From the NCBI GenBank assembly GCA_903822975.1, contig CAIJRD010000002.1, forward strand, positions 620,001-684,000: DNA of 64,000 bases, written 5' to 3'. Every line of letters begins with the position of its first letter. Within the stretch, counting starts at the first letter, position 1. A program made the translations under genes and the position numbers. The notes beneath the pieces are model-generated. The model had not been told where the DNA came from. It was given only the letters and a program-made list of their open reading frames with translations, and searched no databases. Below, piece after piece: positions 1-9,504 of this stretch. This DNA is from an uncultured Sinobacteraceae bacterium. GTDB lineage: Bacteria > Pseudomonadota > Gammaproteobacteria > Nevskiales > Nevskiaceae.

Positions 1-778
1 GGCCCATGCGGTAGCCGTGGATACACAGCAGCCAGGGCTTGCCGGGTGCGCCGTGACGAAACACGCGCGCATGACAATCGCGATTGCGCTGGTGGCTCGC
101 CCAGAGCATGGCGCCCGGCAGCTTGGCATTCGGCACGAACCCGCTGCTGAAACGCAGCCACTGGAATGCGTGCCCCGCAAAACTGGCGGCCTGTAGACGG
201 GCATCCTCCGGCGGCGGCGGCGCCTGGTGGAAGCTGGCCGGATCATCGATCCAGCCACCAGCCTGCAAGGTGTCCTGCAGCCGATGCGCTTCGTCGCACA
301 TGATCGAAGCGCGGTCGCCGCTCGGAATCTTCGCCATCGCGACGAAGAAGCCGATCAGCGTTTCGTCCAGCGCCACCTTGGCGAACACCGGCAGCGTTGC
401 CGGTGGCAGCGGTGCACCGTCGGCACGCGGCGCGTACTTCAACGCGATACGACCGGAAGCCAGGAAGGTCGCGATGCTCACCAGCAGGGCGATCGGCCCG
501 AGCCAGCCACCGAATAAGATTTCCGGCACCCAGGCGAACAGCCCGATGACGCTGCCGAGCGACATATAGAAGGTGATTTTCGGATCGCCCGGCCACAGCA
601 GCAGAGAAACGCCCGAAGCCAGAATCAAGCTTCCCGGCACAAAGCCGAACAGCAGCCAGCCGTAGCTTCCGCCACCGGCGCCGAGCCAGAACAGGCCGGC
701 CAGAATCGGAATCAAACTCCACCAGTCGTGCTGCTGCGGCGGCTCACCGGTCAGCGTCGTCTTGCCAGGCTCTTCCAT
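1..778 (-). CDS. Membrane-anchored alpha/beta-hydrolase-like protein (partial, C-terminus off the window)
   Basis: The open frame runs off the left edge, leaving about 259 N-terminal residues. After a short polar N-terminus come four hydrophobic segments (about residues 21-35, 40-62, 70-87 and 91-108), then a soluble part. The visible end reads WLLCIHGYRMG, which resembles the strand plus HG oxyanion motif that opens an alpha/beta-hydrolase fold. The nucleophile elbow would lie outside the window, so the enzyme class is inferred, not shown. The ATG is the first in frame after the upstream gene. The gene is last of a minus-strand group with the two small genes on its right. Confidence 0.7.
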   Translation of the reverse strand, partial: MEEPGKTTLTGEPPQQHDWWSLIPILAGLFWLGAGGGSYGWLLFGFVPGSLILASGVSLLLWPGDPKITFYMSLGSVIGLFAWVPEILFGGWLGPIALLVSIATFLASGRIALKYAPRADGAPLPPATLPVFAKVALDETLIGFFVAMAKIPSGDRASIMCDEAHRLQDTLQAGGWIDDPASFHQAPPPPEDARLQAASFAGHAFQWLRFSSGFVPNAKLPGAMLWASHQRNRDCHARVFRHGAPGKPWLLCIHGYRMG

Positions 779-835
779 CGTTCAGTATCCAGGGTGTTGG
801 CGCCGCCAAAATGGCAGACGTCGGAGAGACTCGGT

Positions 836-1135
836 TTACGCCGAGCGAAGTTGCGCGGTGATCAAGGTCCATAACAAGGGCATCGCAATGAGCAGGACGA
901 TCTGCAATGCCCAATGCCAGCTGCGAGCGCGTTTCACGCCCAGCGCAGCCGCGCCCGAAAGCACGAACAGCACGGCGAAGCAGGCGGTGATGATGAGCAC
1001 GCCGCTGAGCCCGTCGCGGGTGATTGGCGAGGCTTCGCGATAGAGACCGAACACCAGCGCCACGAAGCCGACGGCGATGGTCATTACCGCGCCGACAGCG
1101 GCGAGCACGCCGTCCGCCCAAAGTAGATATTTCAA
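836..1135 (-). CDS. Small integral membrane protein, function unknown
   Basis: A 99-residue protein made almost entirely of hydrophobic segments (about residues 5-31, 43-67 and 73-94) joined by short charged loops, so an inner-membrane protein with three or four helices. I do not recognise a family. It lies 57 bp upstream of the hydrolase-like gene on the same strand and may be co-transcribed with it. Amino acid composition is natural for a membrane protein, whereas overlapping frames are rich in Arg and low in structure, which is why this frame was chosen. Confidence 0.65.
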   Translation of the reverse strand: MKYLLWADGVLAAVGAVMTIAVGFVALVFGLYREASPITRDGLSGVLIITACFAVLFVLSGAAALGVKRARSWHWALQIVLLIAMPLLWTLITAQLRSA

Positions 1136-1180
1136 GTCAAGCTCAGTCTTATCAGGATTGCGGAATTGACAATTTAGGGA

Positions 1181-1474
1181 TCAGGCTTTCTTGCCGCGAC
1201 GCTTCAATAGCCGTAGCAGCGGCAACAGCTCGCGCGCAACTTTGGGCTGTGCCGCACCGGCACGAACCAGCAGGCGGAGAAACTGCCGCGCGATACGGTC
1301 ACGGTTCTTGAAGACGCTGTCGACCATCGGCACGCTGCGATCGTCCATCATCGTGACCACTTCGTCGGCACCGTTGCCGAACTTGAAGCGCACCGTCACG
1401 CGAACTTCGAGCGGCTCCTTCGGACGTTGCCGGCGACGTTCAGCGAAACCGCGTATTGCGGCGGCCTTGGTCAT
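1181..1474 (-). CDS. Hypothetical small basic protein
   Basis: A 97-residue reading frame with a basic N-terminus (RRRQRPKEP), a middle part with alternating hydrophobic and polar residues (VRVTVRFKFGNGADEVVTMMDD) and a Leu/Arg-rich amphipathic C-terminus ending KRRGKKA. No family recognised. It lies on the same strand as, and just upstream of, the small membrane protein. An overlapping plus-strand frame of 122 codons is Arg/Ser-rich and looks like a shadow, which supports the minus frame, but neither is certain. Confidence 0.45.
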   Translation of the reverse strand: MTKAAAIRGFAERRRQRPKEPLEVRVTVRFKFGNGADEVVTMMDDRSVPMVDSVFKNRDRIARQFLRLLVRAGAAQPKVARELLPLLRLLKRRGKKA

Positions 1475-1555
1475 GCAGGCTCGCCGCCAGCACGTGGCGC
1501 GACTGCTAATCTGCCTTGATCGATCACGTTCGCTCCTCCTGTACCGGGTATTTTC

Positions 1556-2497
1556 ATGACGGATACCGCAGCCCCGACCACCTTAACCGCATCGCCGATA
1601 CCAAGACATCTGGTCTGCTTTGCCCACGGCAAGGAGAGCGGTCCATGGGGCATCAAGATTACCCGTCTGGCGCAAACCGCAACGCGGCGCGGCTTCGATG
1701 TCGTAAGCCCGGATTATAGTCACACACCCGATCCGCGAGCGCGCCTCTCGCAGTTGCTGGCACTGCGTCCCTGTGCGCAAAGAGCGTTGGTTTTAGTCGG
1801 ATCCAGCATGGGCGGCTGGGTCTCGGCGATGGCCTGCGGACACTTGAAACCGAACGCGCTACTGCTGCTCGCGCCCGCACTTTACTTTCCTGGCTACGAC
1901 GAGCCAGCGCCAATACCACCGCAACTCAGTTGCGTGATTCACGGTTGGGACGACGACATCGTGCCGGTCGAACGCGCGATTCGTTACGCCGGCGCGCACC
2001 GCGTGCCGCTGCATGTGCTCGACAGCGGTCACGGTTTGAACGACCGGCTCGCCGCGATCGAAACGCTGTTTGATCAACTACTGCAGCGCGCGCAGCTCGA
2101 TGCAGCCTACCGCGCGAGTCACTACAAGATCGAAAGTGAAATCGATCTGATCCTGAAGGTGGATATCGCAGATGCTGCAATTGACGCGAAGCTGCGCGAA
2201 CGCGGCGGTGTACGCGAATCCTGGGCGCTTCTGAGCGCCTGCAATCCGGCGTCGATTCCACTGAGCGTGGAAGAAAACGGGCAGCGTCATGCGGCATTGA
2301 TCGCCGCCGTGAATGCCGCGGGTCTGCGCCACCTTCCGGCCATCGCCAACGATCCGGATCGCGAATGGCCGGATGAGCCGGGGCTACTGCTGTGTGATCC
2401 GCCACCGGGATTCGCCGAACAACTCGGGCGCGATTTCGGACAAAACGCCGTGCTGATCGGCACGCTCGGCGCTGCTGTGGAATTACGTTGGCTCTAG
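1556..2497 (+). CDS. Alpha/beta hydrolase fused to a DUF3293 domain
   Basis: 313 residues in two parts. Residues 15-175 form a small alpha/beta hydrolase: HG near residue 24, nucleophile elbow GSSMGG with Ser84, acid in HGWDDD (residues 129-134) and His159 in SGHGL. This resembles the YqiA/RBBP9-like esterases. From about residue 195 to the end there is a second domain with the DUF3293 pattern (SACNP, then EENGQRHAALI, a W-x-DEPGLLL stretch and FGQNAVLIG). DUF3293 proteins are normally stand-alone and of unknown function. The gene is alone on the plus strand, divergent from the small basic protein. Substrate cannot be told. Confidence 0.8.
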   Translation: MTDTAAPTTLTASPIPRHLVCFAHGKESGPWGIKITRLAQTATRRGFDVVSPDYSHTPDPRARLSQLLALRPCAQRALVLVGSSMGGWVSAMACGHLKPNALLLLAPALYFPGYDEPAPIPPQLSCVIHGWDDDIVPVERAIRYAGAHRVPLHVLDSGHGLNDRLAAIETLFDQLLQRAQLDAAYRASHYKIESEIDLILKVDIADAAIDAKLRERGGVRESWALLSACNPASIPLSVEENGQRHAALIAAVNAAGLRHLPAIANDPDREWPDEPGLLLCDPPPGFAEQLGRDFGQNAVLIGTLGAAVELRWL

Positions 2498-2659
2498 CGC
2501 AATCGCGACTTTGGCGGCGCCGGCACCAGATGCGCCGGCTCGGAGAACAGATCGATTCCGGTACCCGGCTACTGCATTCAATCTTCCGTGTGAGTGGTCA
2601 CTAGCCGCTGCACATCACACCTCACTGCGTCGGCGCTCGCTGACGATGCCCTTACGATT

Positions 2660-2944
2660 TCAATCGTGCGCGGGCTTGCGATCGCTATGACCGAGATCGC
2701 GCTCAGGTGCGACGCGATCGCGAATCAACTGCTTAAGCTGCGGCAGATCCGGAAAGCCCTGCAGCTTCCGATCCCAGATCTGTTCACCGTCGAGGCGCAC
2801 GACAAAGATGCCGCCCTGCCCTGGCCGCAGTGCGACCTCGAGCAACTCGCCATCGAAGGTGGTCAACAATTCCTGCGCAACCCAGGCGGCGCGCAGAAGC
2901 CAGCGGCACTGTGTGCAGTATTCGATCTCGACGCGCGGCTTCAT
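2660..2944 (-). CDS. SelT/SelW/SelH (Rdx) family thioredoxin-like protein
   Basis: A 94-residue protein starting VEIEYCTQCRW, with the CxxC redox motif at Cys10 and Cys13 after a first beta strand, then a region with GGIFVVRLDGEQIWDRK and FPDLPQLKQLIRDR, as in bacterial SelW-like proteins, which carry Cys where animal homologs carry selenocysteine. Proposed role: a thiol redox protein of unknown partner. A longer in-frame start exists upstream, but the ATG chosen overlaps the stop of the thioesterase gene as ATGA, the junction style used by its neighbours, and removes an Arg/Cys-rich unnatural N-terminus. Confidence 0.85.
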   Translation of the reverse strand: MKPRVEIEYCTQCRWLLRAAWVAQELLTTFDGELLEVALRPGQGGIFVVRLDGEQIWDRKLQGFPDLPQLKQLIRDRVAPERDLGHSDRKPAHD

Positions 2945-3414
2945 GCCGCGTCGTTGCTGCCAACCGCCGGCGTGTAAGCCGCGACGAACTCCGGCGGTTG
3001 TCGGCGCGGTCGACCGCTTTTCAGATCGACACAGACCCAGTGCGTGCGACCCCGCATCACCGTGCGTGCATCGGCGACACGGATGATCTGGTAGGCCCGC
3101 CACATGCTCAGACGCGCATCGTTTTCGGCAATCCAGGTGGCGAGCATCAGCTCGTCGCCAACGAAGGTCGGCTGCAGGTAATCGAGCTCGTGGCGTCGCG
3201 CCACGCAGCCTGCGCCGATGCGTTCGTAGTCGGAGAAGTCGAGACCGAGACTGACCGAGTGCGCCCAGGCAACCCGTTCAAGCCAGCTCAGATACACGAC
3301 GTTGTTGGTGTGACCGAAGCGGTCGATGTCGCCCGCAGAAACGGTGACGCGTTCGATGAACGGCTCGGCGACTTCCCATTGCGGCGCGGGAACGGTTGAA
3401 GGCGATGAAGTCAT
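2941..3414 (-). CDS. Acyl-CoA thioesterase, hotdog fold (YbgC/FadM-like)
   Basis: 157 residues with the hotdog thioesterase signature D-x2-GHTNN-x2-Y at residues 31-41, where the Asp is the usual catalytic residue of 4-hydroxybenzoyl-CoA-thioesterase-like enzymes. The following strands and the RxHELDYLQP segment fit the same fold. Expected reaction: hydrolysis of an acyl-CoA to acid and CoA in the cytoplasm; chain preference is unknown. It overlaps by ATGA both the upstream FMN glutamate-synthase-like gene and the downstream SelW-like gene, so the three are translationally coupled. Confidence 0.85.
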   Translation of the reverse strand: MTSSPSTVPAPQWEVAEPFIERVTVSAGDIDRFGHTNNVVYLSWLERVAWAHSVSLGLDFSDYERIGAGCVARRHELDYLQPTFVGDELMLATWIAENDARLSMWRAYQIIRVADARTVMRGRTHWVCVDLKSGRPRRQPPEFVAAYTPAVGSNDAA

Positions 3415-5027
3415 TGATGCGGGTCGAAGCTGCGACTGGAGGCGAGCTGCCAGTATTTCTCATAAACGGTGTGCGCCGCAGGATTTGCGAGCAATTCGCC
3501 CGGCTGCAGGAATTTGTACAAGTCGGAAAGCAGCCGGATTTCGTTGCCGGAAATGCGCCGCACGATGTGATGCGGCCGCAACTGGTTCGGATGCGACAGG
3601 CCCGCCGCGCCGATCAGATCGCCGAGTGCTTTCAGCGTGTTTTGCTGGAAGTTCTTCACGCGCACGGATTTGTCCGACACGACGAGTGCCCGCTGGCGGT
3701 TCGGATTCTGCGTGGCCACACCGGTGGGGCAGCGATCCGTGTGGCAGGACTGCGACTGCACGCAGCCGAGCGCGAACATGAAGCCGCGCGCGATATTGCA
3801 CCAGTCCGCGCCCATCGCCAGCGTGCGTGCGACGTCGAACGCCGACACCATCTTGCCGCTGGCACCGAGGCGGATGCGGTCGCGCAGGTTCAAGCCCACC
3901 AGCGTGTTGTGTACCAGCAGCAGCGCCTCCTGCAAGGGCGTGCCGATGTGGTCGGTGAACTCGACCGGGGCTGCACCGGTGCCGCCCTCGCCGCCGTCGA
4001 CGACGATGAAATCCGGCGTCACGCCGGTTTCGATCATCGCCTTGCAGATGCCGAAGAATTCCCAGGGATGACCCAGCGCGAACTTGAAGCCCACCGGCTT
4101 GCCGCCGCTGCGCTCGCGCAGCAGTGAGATGAACTGCAGCAATTCGATCGGCGAGGTGAACGCCGAGTGCGCCGCCGGCGACACGCAGTCTTCGCCGATC
4201 TCCACACCTCGCGCCTCGGCGATCTCGGGCGTCACCTTCGGACCCGGCAGTACGCCGCCGTGGCCGGGCTTCGCGCCCTGCGACAGCTTGATCTCGACCA
4301 TCTTCACCTGCGGGCTGGTGGCCTGCGCGGCGAACTTGTCGGCATCGAAACGGCCGTCCTTGGTGCGGCAGCCGAAGTAGCCACTGCCGAGTTCCCAGAT
4401 CAGATCTCCGCCGTTCTGACGGTGGTAACGGCTGATCGAACCTTCGCCGGTATCGTGCGCGAAACCGCCGAGCTTGGCGCCTTGGTTCAAGGCCAGAATC
4501 GCATTCGCCGACAGCGCGCCGAAGCTCATCGCCGAGATATTCAGCAACGAGCTTTCGTAAGGCTGCAGGCAATCCTTGCCGCCAATGCGTACGCGAAAAT
4601 TGGCATCGGCGTTGTGATGCGGCCGCATCGAATGATTGATCCACTCATAGGCGTCGCCGTAAACATCGAGTTCGGTGCCGAAGGGCCGCTTGTCCTCGAC
4701 ACTCTTGGCTCGCTGATACACCAGCGAACGCTGCGCGCGCGAGAACGGCACCGCCTCGTTGTCGGATTCGACGAAGTACTGTCGAATCTCGGGGCGAATC
4801 GCTTCGAACATGAAGCGGAAATGCGCCAGCAGCGGATAGTTGCGGCGCAGCGAATGTTGCACCTGGGCGAGATCGTAGAAGCCGAGCGCGGTCAACGCAC
4901 CGGCGACGATGACCAGCGCAAACCAGCCCGGCGCCCAGTCGCGCGTGGCGATCACGCCACCGACGAGCAATACGATCGAGGCCGCCAGCGCCGAGTAGCG
5001 CAGCGGCATACTGAGTGCGCGGATCAT
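3411..5027 (-). CDS. FMN-binding glutamate-synthase-like protein, membrane-anchored
   Basis: 538 residues. Two hydrophobic helices (about residues 12-30 and 34-51) precede a GltB-like FMN/Fe-S domain (about residues 95-500). Visible family marks are GEGSISRYH, the GAKPGHGG loop, VVDGGEGGTGAAP (phosphate binding), and a C-x5-C-x4-C set at Cys422, Cys428 and Cys433 that matches the 3Fe-4S ligands of glutamate synthase. It lacks the amidotransferase domain, so it is not a full glutamate synthase; the family is often annotated as FMN-binding glutamate synthase family protein with unknown substrate. First gene of a three-gene overlapping operon. Confidence 0.85.
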   Translation of the reverse strand: MIRALSMPLRYSALAASIVLLVGGVIATRDWAPGWFALVIVAGALTALGFYDLAQVQHSLRRNYPLLAHFRFMFEAIRPEIRQYFVESDNEAVPFSRAQRSLVYQRAKSVEDKRPFGTELDVYGDAYEWINHSMRPHHNADANFRVRIGGKDCLQPYESSLLNISAMSFGALSANAILALNQGAKLGGFAHDTGEGSISRYHRQNGGDLIWELGSGYFGCRTKDGRFDADKFAAQATSPQVKMVEIKLSQGAKPGHGGVLPGPKVTPEIAEARGVEIGEDCVSPAAHSAFTSPIELLQFISLLRERSGGKPVGFKFALGHPWEFFGICKAMIETGVTPDFIVVDGGEGGTGAAPVEFTDHIGTPLQEALLLVHNTLVGLNLRDRIRLGASGKMVSAFDVARTLAMGADWCNIARGFMFALGCVQSQSCHTDRCPTGVATQNPNRQRALVVSDKSVRVKNFQQNTLKALGDLIGAAGLSHPNQLRPHHIVRRISGNEIRLLSDLYKFLQPGELLANPAAHTVYEKYWQLASSRSFDPHQ

Positions 5028-5410
5028 TCCGTTGGTCCCGATGCCTGAGCTTGATTGAAGGCGTTCATGCGAGCGCTTATAGCGTGATTGCGTTACCGAT
5101 CGCCAGCGCCTTGCTAAGTTCCCGCTGCGCGCACGTGCCGGCGCGTCGCGCAGACTTCAGGAGGCGATGAATCCGTCTTCAGTCGAGCAGCGTGCACGCT
5201 TGCTGAATCGACATCGTCGTTTGTGGCGTGTCCAGCGATCGAGGTTGGATCACCGAGCGTGCGGCGGAAGCAGTTGTTCGCAGCCTGCGGCTCAGCCGCA
5301 CCACGACAGGCAACCCACTGTTGCGCAGTCGCGGGTAAGCCCGTGGCCGCCGCTTGAGGCCGACCCCGCGGACGCGCTAAACTCAATCGGTACCAAAACG
5401 GTCTTATTTG
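5028..5410. other. Divergent intergenic region between the glutamate-synthase-like gene and the suf regulator
   Basis: 383 bases with no convincing gene. It holds the start regions of two divergent transcription units. The only hairpin I noticed is a 6-bp stem TGCGGC/GCCGCA at 5286-5300 without a T-tract. A sigma-70-like promoter sits at its right end and is listed separately. A plus-strand open frame crosses this stretch towards sufB, but its composition there is that of a shadow. Confidence 0.6.
5354..5383 (+). promoter_or_regulatory. Predicted sigma-70 promoter of the suf operon
   Basis: A -35-like TTGAGG (5354-5359), an 18-bp spacer and a -10-like TAAACT (5378-5383) precede the Rrf2 gene, each matching 4 of 6 consensus bases. 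The leader would be only about 20 bases. Just downstream, GGTACC and a repeated CGGT lie around the predicted start site, where an Rrf2 regulator could bind to repress its own operon; no consensus operator is evident. Confidence 0.4.
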
Positions 5411-5895
5411 ATGCTCAAGCTCAGCAAGCTCACGGATTACGGCACGCTGGTGATGACGGTGATGGCCGCGCAGCCAGAGGCGATGCGCACCACCACCGAT
5501 CTGGCGGCGCGCACGCACCTGGGCGCAGCCACGGTGGCCAAGCTGCTCAAGCGGCTGACCCAAGGGGGGCTCATCGAGTCCGTGCGCGGCGCGCGCGGCG
5601 GCTACCGGCTGGCGCGCGCGCCGGAAGCGATCACCGTTGCCGATGTCGTCGCCGTGCTCGAAGGCGGACCGATCGGCATTACCGAATGCGCGGTGCAACG
5701 CGGCGGCTGCGGGATCGAATCGAGCTGCAGCGCGCGCGCCAACTGGCGCCTGATCAACCGCGCGATCAGTCATGCACTGGAAGCGGTGACGCTGGCGCAG
5801 ATGGCCGCGCCGATGCGCCCCCACCCCAGCACCGAATATCCCGTGACGCTGTCACGGCTCAACGCCGCGCCGACGAGCGCCGCAGGAAAAGTCTG

Positions 5896-5896
<1 letters not shown>
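5411..5896 (+). CDS. Rrf2-family regulator of the suf operon
   Basis: 161 residues. The N-terminal winged helix (residues 1-65) reads [12 protein letters not shown]... and [10 protein letters not shown], the typical Rrf2 wing. Cys93, Cys100 and Cys106 follow in ITEC-x6-C-x5-C, the place where IscR-like and SUF-type Rrf2 proteins bind an Fe-S cluster. Expected role: senses Fe-S status and represses the suf genes when clusters are sufficient. ATG 5411 was preferred to a TTG one codon earlier. No strong ribosome site is visible. Its TGA shares one base with the ATG of sufB, so the two are translationally coupled. Confidence 0.88.
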
Positions 5897-7356
<1,460 letters not shown>

Positions 7357-7519
7357 CGCACACGTTCGCGGTTACGGCTTGCCGTCACCACGATCGAGCG
7401 GCCTTCGACGTTCTTCATCGCACAGCAATCGAACCTGACCCTTCCCTCGCAATCGGCACCGGCGCATCTCGCCGGATTTGCAACGTCATCGCAATACATT
7501 TTTTGGAAACGACTGAACC

Positions 7520-8263
7520 ATGCTGAACATCAAAGACCTTCACGCCACTGTCGACGGCAAGGAAATCCTCAAAGGTTTGTCGCTGACGGTGAATGCCGGC
7601 GAAGTCCACGCGATCATGGGGCCGAATGGTTCCGGCAAGTCGACGCTGGCCCATGTGCTGGCCGGCCGCGAAGGCTATAGCGTCACCGCCGGCAGCGTGT
7701 CTTTCGATGGCAAGGATCTGCTCACGCTCGAACCCGAGGCGCGCGCCTGCGAAGGCGTGTTCCTGGGCTTCCAGTATCCAGTCGAAATTCCCGGTGTGAG
7801 CAATCTGACGCTGCTGAAGGCGGCGATCAACGCGCGCCGCAAGTATCGCGGCGGTACCGAAATCGAGGCCGGCGACTTCCTCGCCTGGATTCGCGACCGC
7901 GCGAAGATCGTCAAGATCGATCCGAAGATGCTGTCGCGCGGCGTCAACGAAGGCTTCTCCGGCGGCGAGAAGAAGCGCAACGAGATTCTGCAGATGCTGA
8001 TTCTGGAACCGCGCCTGATGATTCTCGACGAGACCGATTCGGGCCTCGACATCGATGCGCTGAAAGTGGTGTCCGATGGCATCAACACACTGCGCTCGCC
8101 CGAGCGTGCGACCGTGCTGGTGACGCATTACCAGCGCCTGCTCGACTACGTGCAGCCGGACTTCGTACACGTGCTGGCACGCGGCCGCATCGTCAAGAGC
8201 GGCGGCCCTGAGCTCGCGCGCGAACTGGAAGAAAAAGGCTACGGCTGGCTGGAGGCGGCATGA
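7520..8263 (+). CDS. sufC: Fe-S assembly ATPase SufC
   Basis: 247 residues, an ABC-type ATPase. Walker A GPNGSGKS is at residues 34-41, the signature reads FSGGEKKRNE, Walker B is LMILDETDSGLDID and the switch His lies in LVTHYQR. SufC dimerises on SufB-SufD and drives the conformational change for cluster building. The 3' end overlaps sufD by 4 bases (ATGA). The 163-bp gap before it is wider than the other joints of this operon, and I see no terminator or clear promoter in it. Confidence 0.97.
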   Translation: MLNIKDLHATVDGKEILKGLSLTVNAGEVHAIMGPNGSGKSTLAHVLAGREGYSVTAGSVSFDGKDLLTLEPEARACEGVFLGFQYPVEIPGVSNLTLLKAAINARRKYRGGTEIEAGDFLAWIRDRAKIVKIDPKMLSRGVNEGFSGGEKKRNEILQMLILEPRLMILDETDSGLDIDALKVVSDGINTLRSPERATVLVTHYQRLLDYVQPDFVHVLARGRIVKSGGPELARELEEKGYGWLEAA

Positions 8264-9504
8264 AGCTCGAGGCTTATCGCAAGGCGTTCGAACAGCTCGC
8301 CGCCGGTCTCGGCGATACGCCGTCGCGCGATTCGCGCCGCGCGCAATTCGAGCGGTTCGCCGCGGTCGGCTTCCCGAGCAAGCGCGAGGAAGACTGGCGC
8401 TATACCGATCTCGCCTCACTTTCGGAAAAGCAGTTTGCCTTGCCTGCGGACGGCGGCGATGCGCTGATACCGCAAGCGCTCGCCGACAGTCAGCAATTGG
8501 TGTTTGTCGATGGTCGCTTCGATGCGGCGCGCAGCAGCACGCAGCAGCACATCGGCAATATCGCCACGACCGAAACTGCCGACGACGACGGACTTGCCGC
8601 GCTCAACGCCGCATTCGCGAGCCCCGGCCTCGATCTGCAACTCGCCGCAGGTCAAGTGCTGGCGCAGCCGCTGCATCTGCTGTTTCTCGGCAGCGGGTCG
8701 GCCACGGGAACCATGACGCACCAGCGCCATCGCATCGTTCTGGGCAGCGGTGCCTCGGCCTCGGTGATTCTGGAGTTCGCGCGCGACAGTGCCGACGAAC
8801 GTCTCGCCACGCATACGCTGTCGATCGAGCTGGGTGCCAATGCGAGCCTGCGGCTTTATCGTCTGCAACGCGAGTCTGCGGGCGCAACCCTGCTGACGCG
8901 CATCGACGCACGTCTGGATCGCGACTCGCGTCTTCGTGCGCTGTGCCTGGATGCAGGCGGCGGCTTCGTGCGACACGATTGCAATGTCACGCTGGCAGCG
9001 CCCGGCTGCGAGGCCGAAGTGCATGGACTCTATGTGCCGCAGCCGCGTGCGCACGTCGACAACCACACGCGCATCGTCCACGCCGCACCGCATGGCCGCA
9101 GCCGCGAGCATTTTCGCGGCATCGTCGGCGAGCGCACCCGCGCCGTGTTCAGCGGCAAAGTGGTGGTTCAGCCGGGCGCGCAGAAAACCGATTCGGAGCA
9201 GCGCATCGCCAATCTGTTGCTGTCGAAGCGTGCCGAGGTCAATGCCAAACCGGATCTCGAGATCTACGCCGACGACGTCAAATGCGCACACGGCGCCACC
9301 GTCGGCCAGCTCGACGAAACCGCGCTGGCGTATCTGCGCAGCCGCGGCATCGATGCCGCAACCGCAAAAGCCCTGCTGCTGCGCGCATTCGCGCTCGAAA
9401 TTCTCGATCACGTCGAGTTTGCGCCGCTGCGCCGCCATATCGAAGACATCCTCGATTTTCCGGACGATCCCGAACTCGATCGCCTGATCGAGGCCATCGC
9501 ATGA
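8260..9504 (+). CDS. sufD: Fe-S assembly protein SufD
   Basis: 414 residues. Near the N-terminus it has the SufD-type FPSKREEDWRYTDL motif, and the C-terminal half has the SufB/SufD beta-helix signature: RGIVGERTRAVFSGKVVVQPGAQKTDSEQ, then NAKPDLEIYADDVKCAHGATVG, with the His in CAHGAT conserved. It is the third member of the SufBC2D scaffold and is linked with iron entry. ATGA overlaps join it to sufC and sufS. Identity with E. coli SufD is expected to be low in the middle, as usual for the family. Confidence 0.95.
   Translation: MKLEAYRKAFEQLAAGLGDTPSRDSRRAQFERFAAVGFPSKREEDWRYTDLASLSEKQFALPADGGDALIPQALADSQQLVFVDGRFDAARSSTQQHIGNIATTETADDDGLAALNAAFASPGLDLQLAAGQVLAQPLHLLFLGSGSATGTMTHQRHRIVLGSGASASVILEFARDSADERLATHTLSIELGANASLRLYRLQRESAGATLLTRIDARLDRDSRLRALCLDAGGGFVRHDCNVTLAAPGCEAEVHGLYVPQPRAHVDNHTRIVHAAPHGRSREHFRGIVGERTRAVFSGKVVVQPGAQKTDSEQRIANLLLSKRAEVNAKPDLEIYADDVKCAHGATVGQLDETALAYLRSRGIDAATAKALLLRAFALEILDHVEFAPLRRHIEDILDFPDDPELDRLIEAIA

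Noticed and set aside
5167..5895. Long in-frame extension upstream of sufB
   Set aside because: It overlaps the Rrf2 regulator in another frame, is Arg/Ala/His-rich and unlike any SufB; the ATG at the regulator stop gives a complete SufB.
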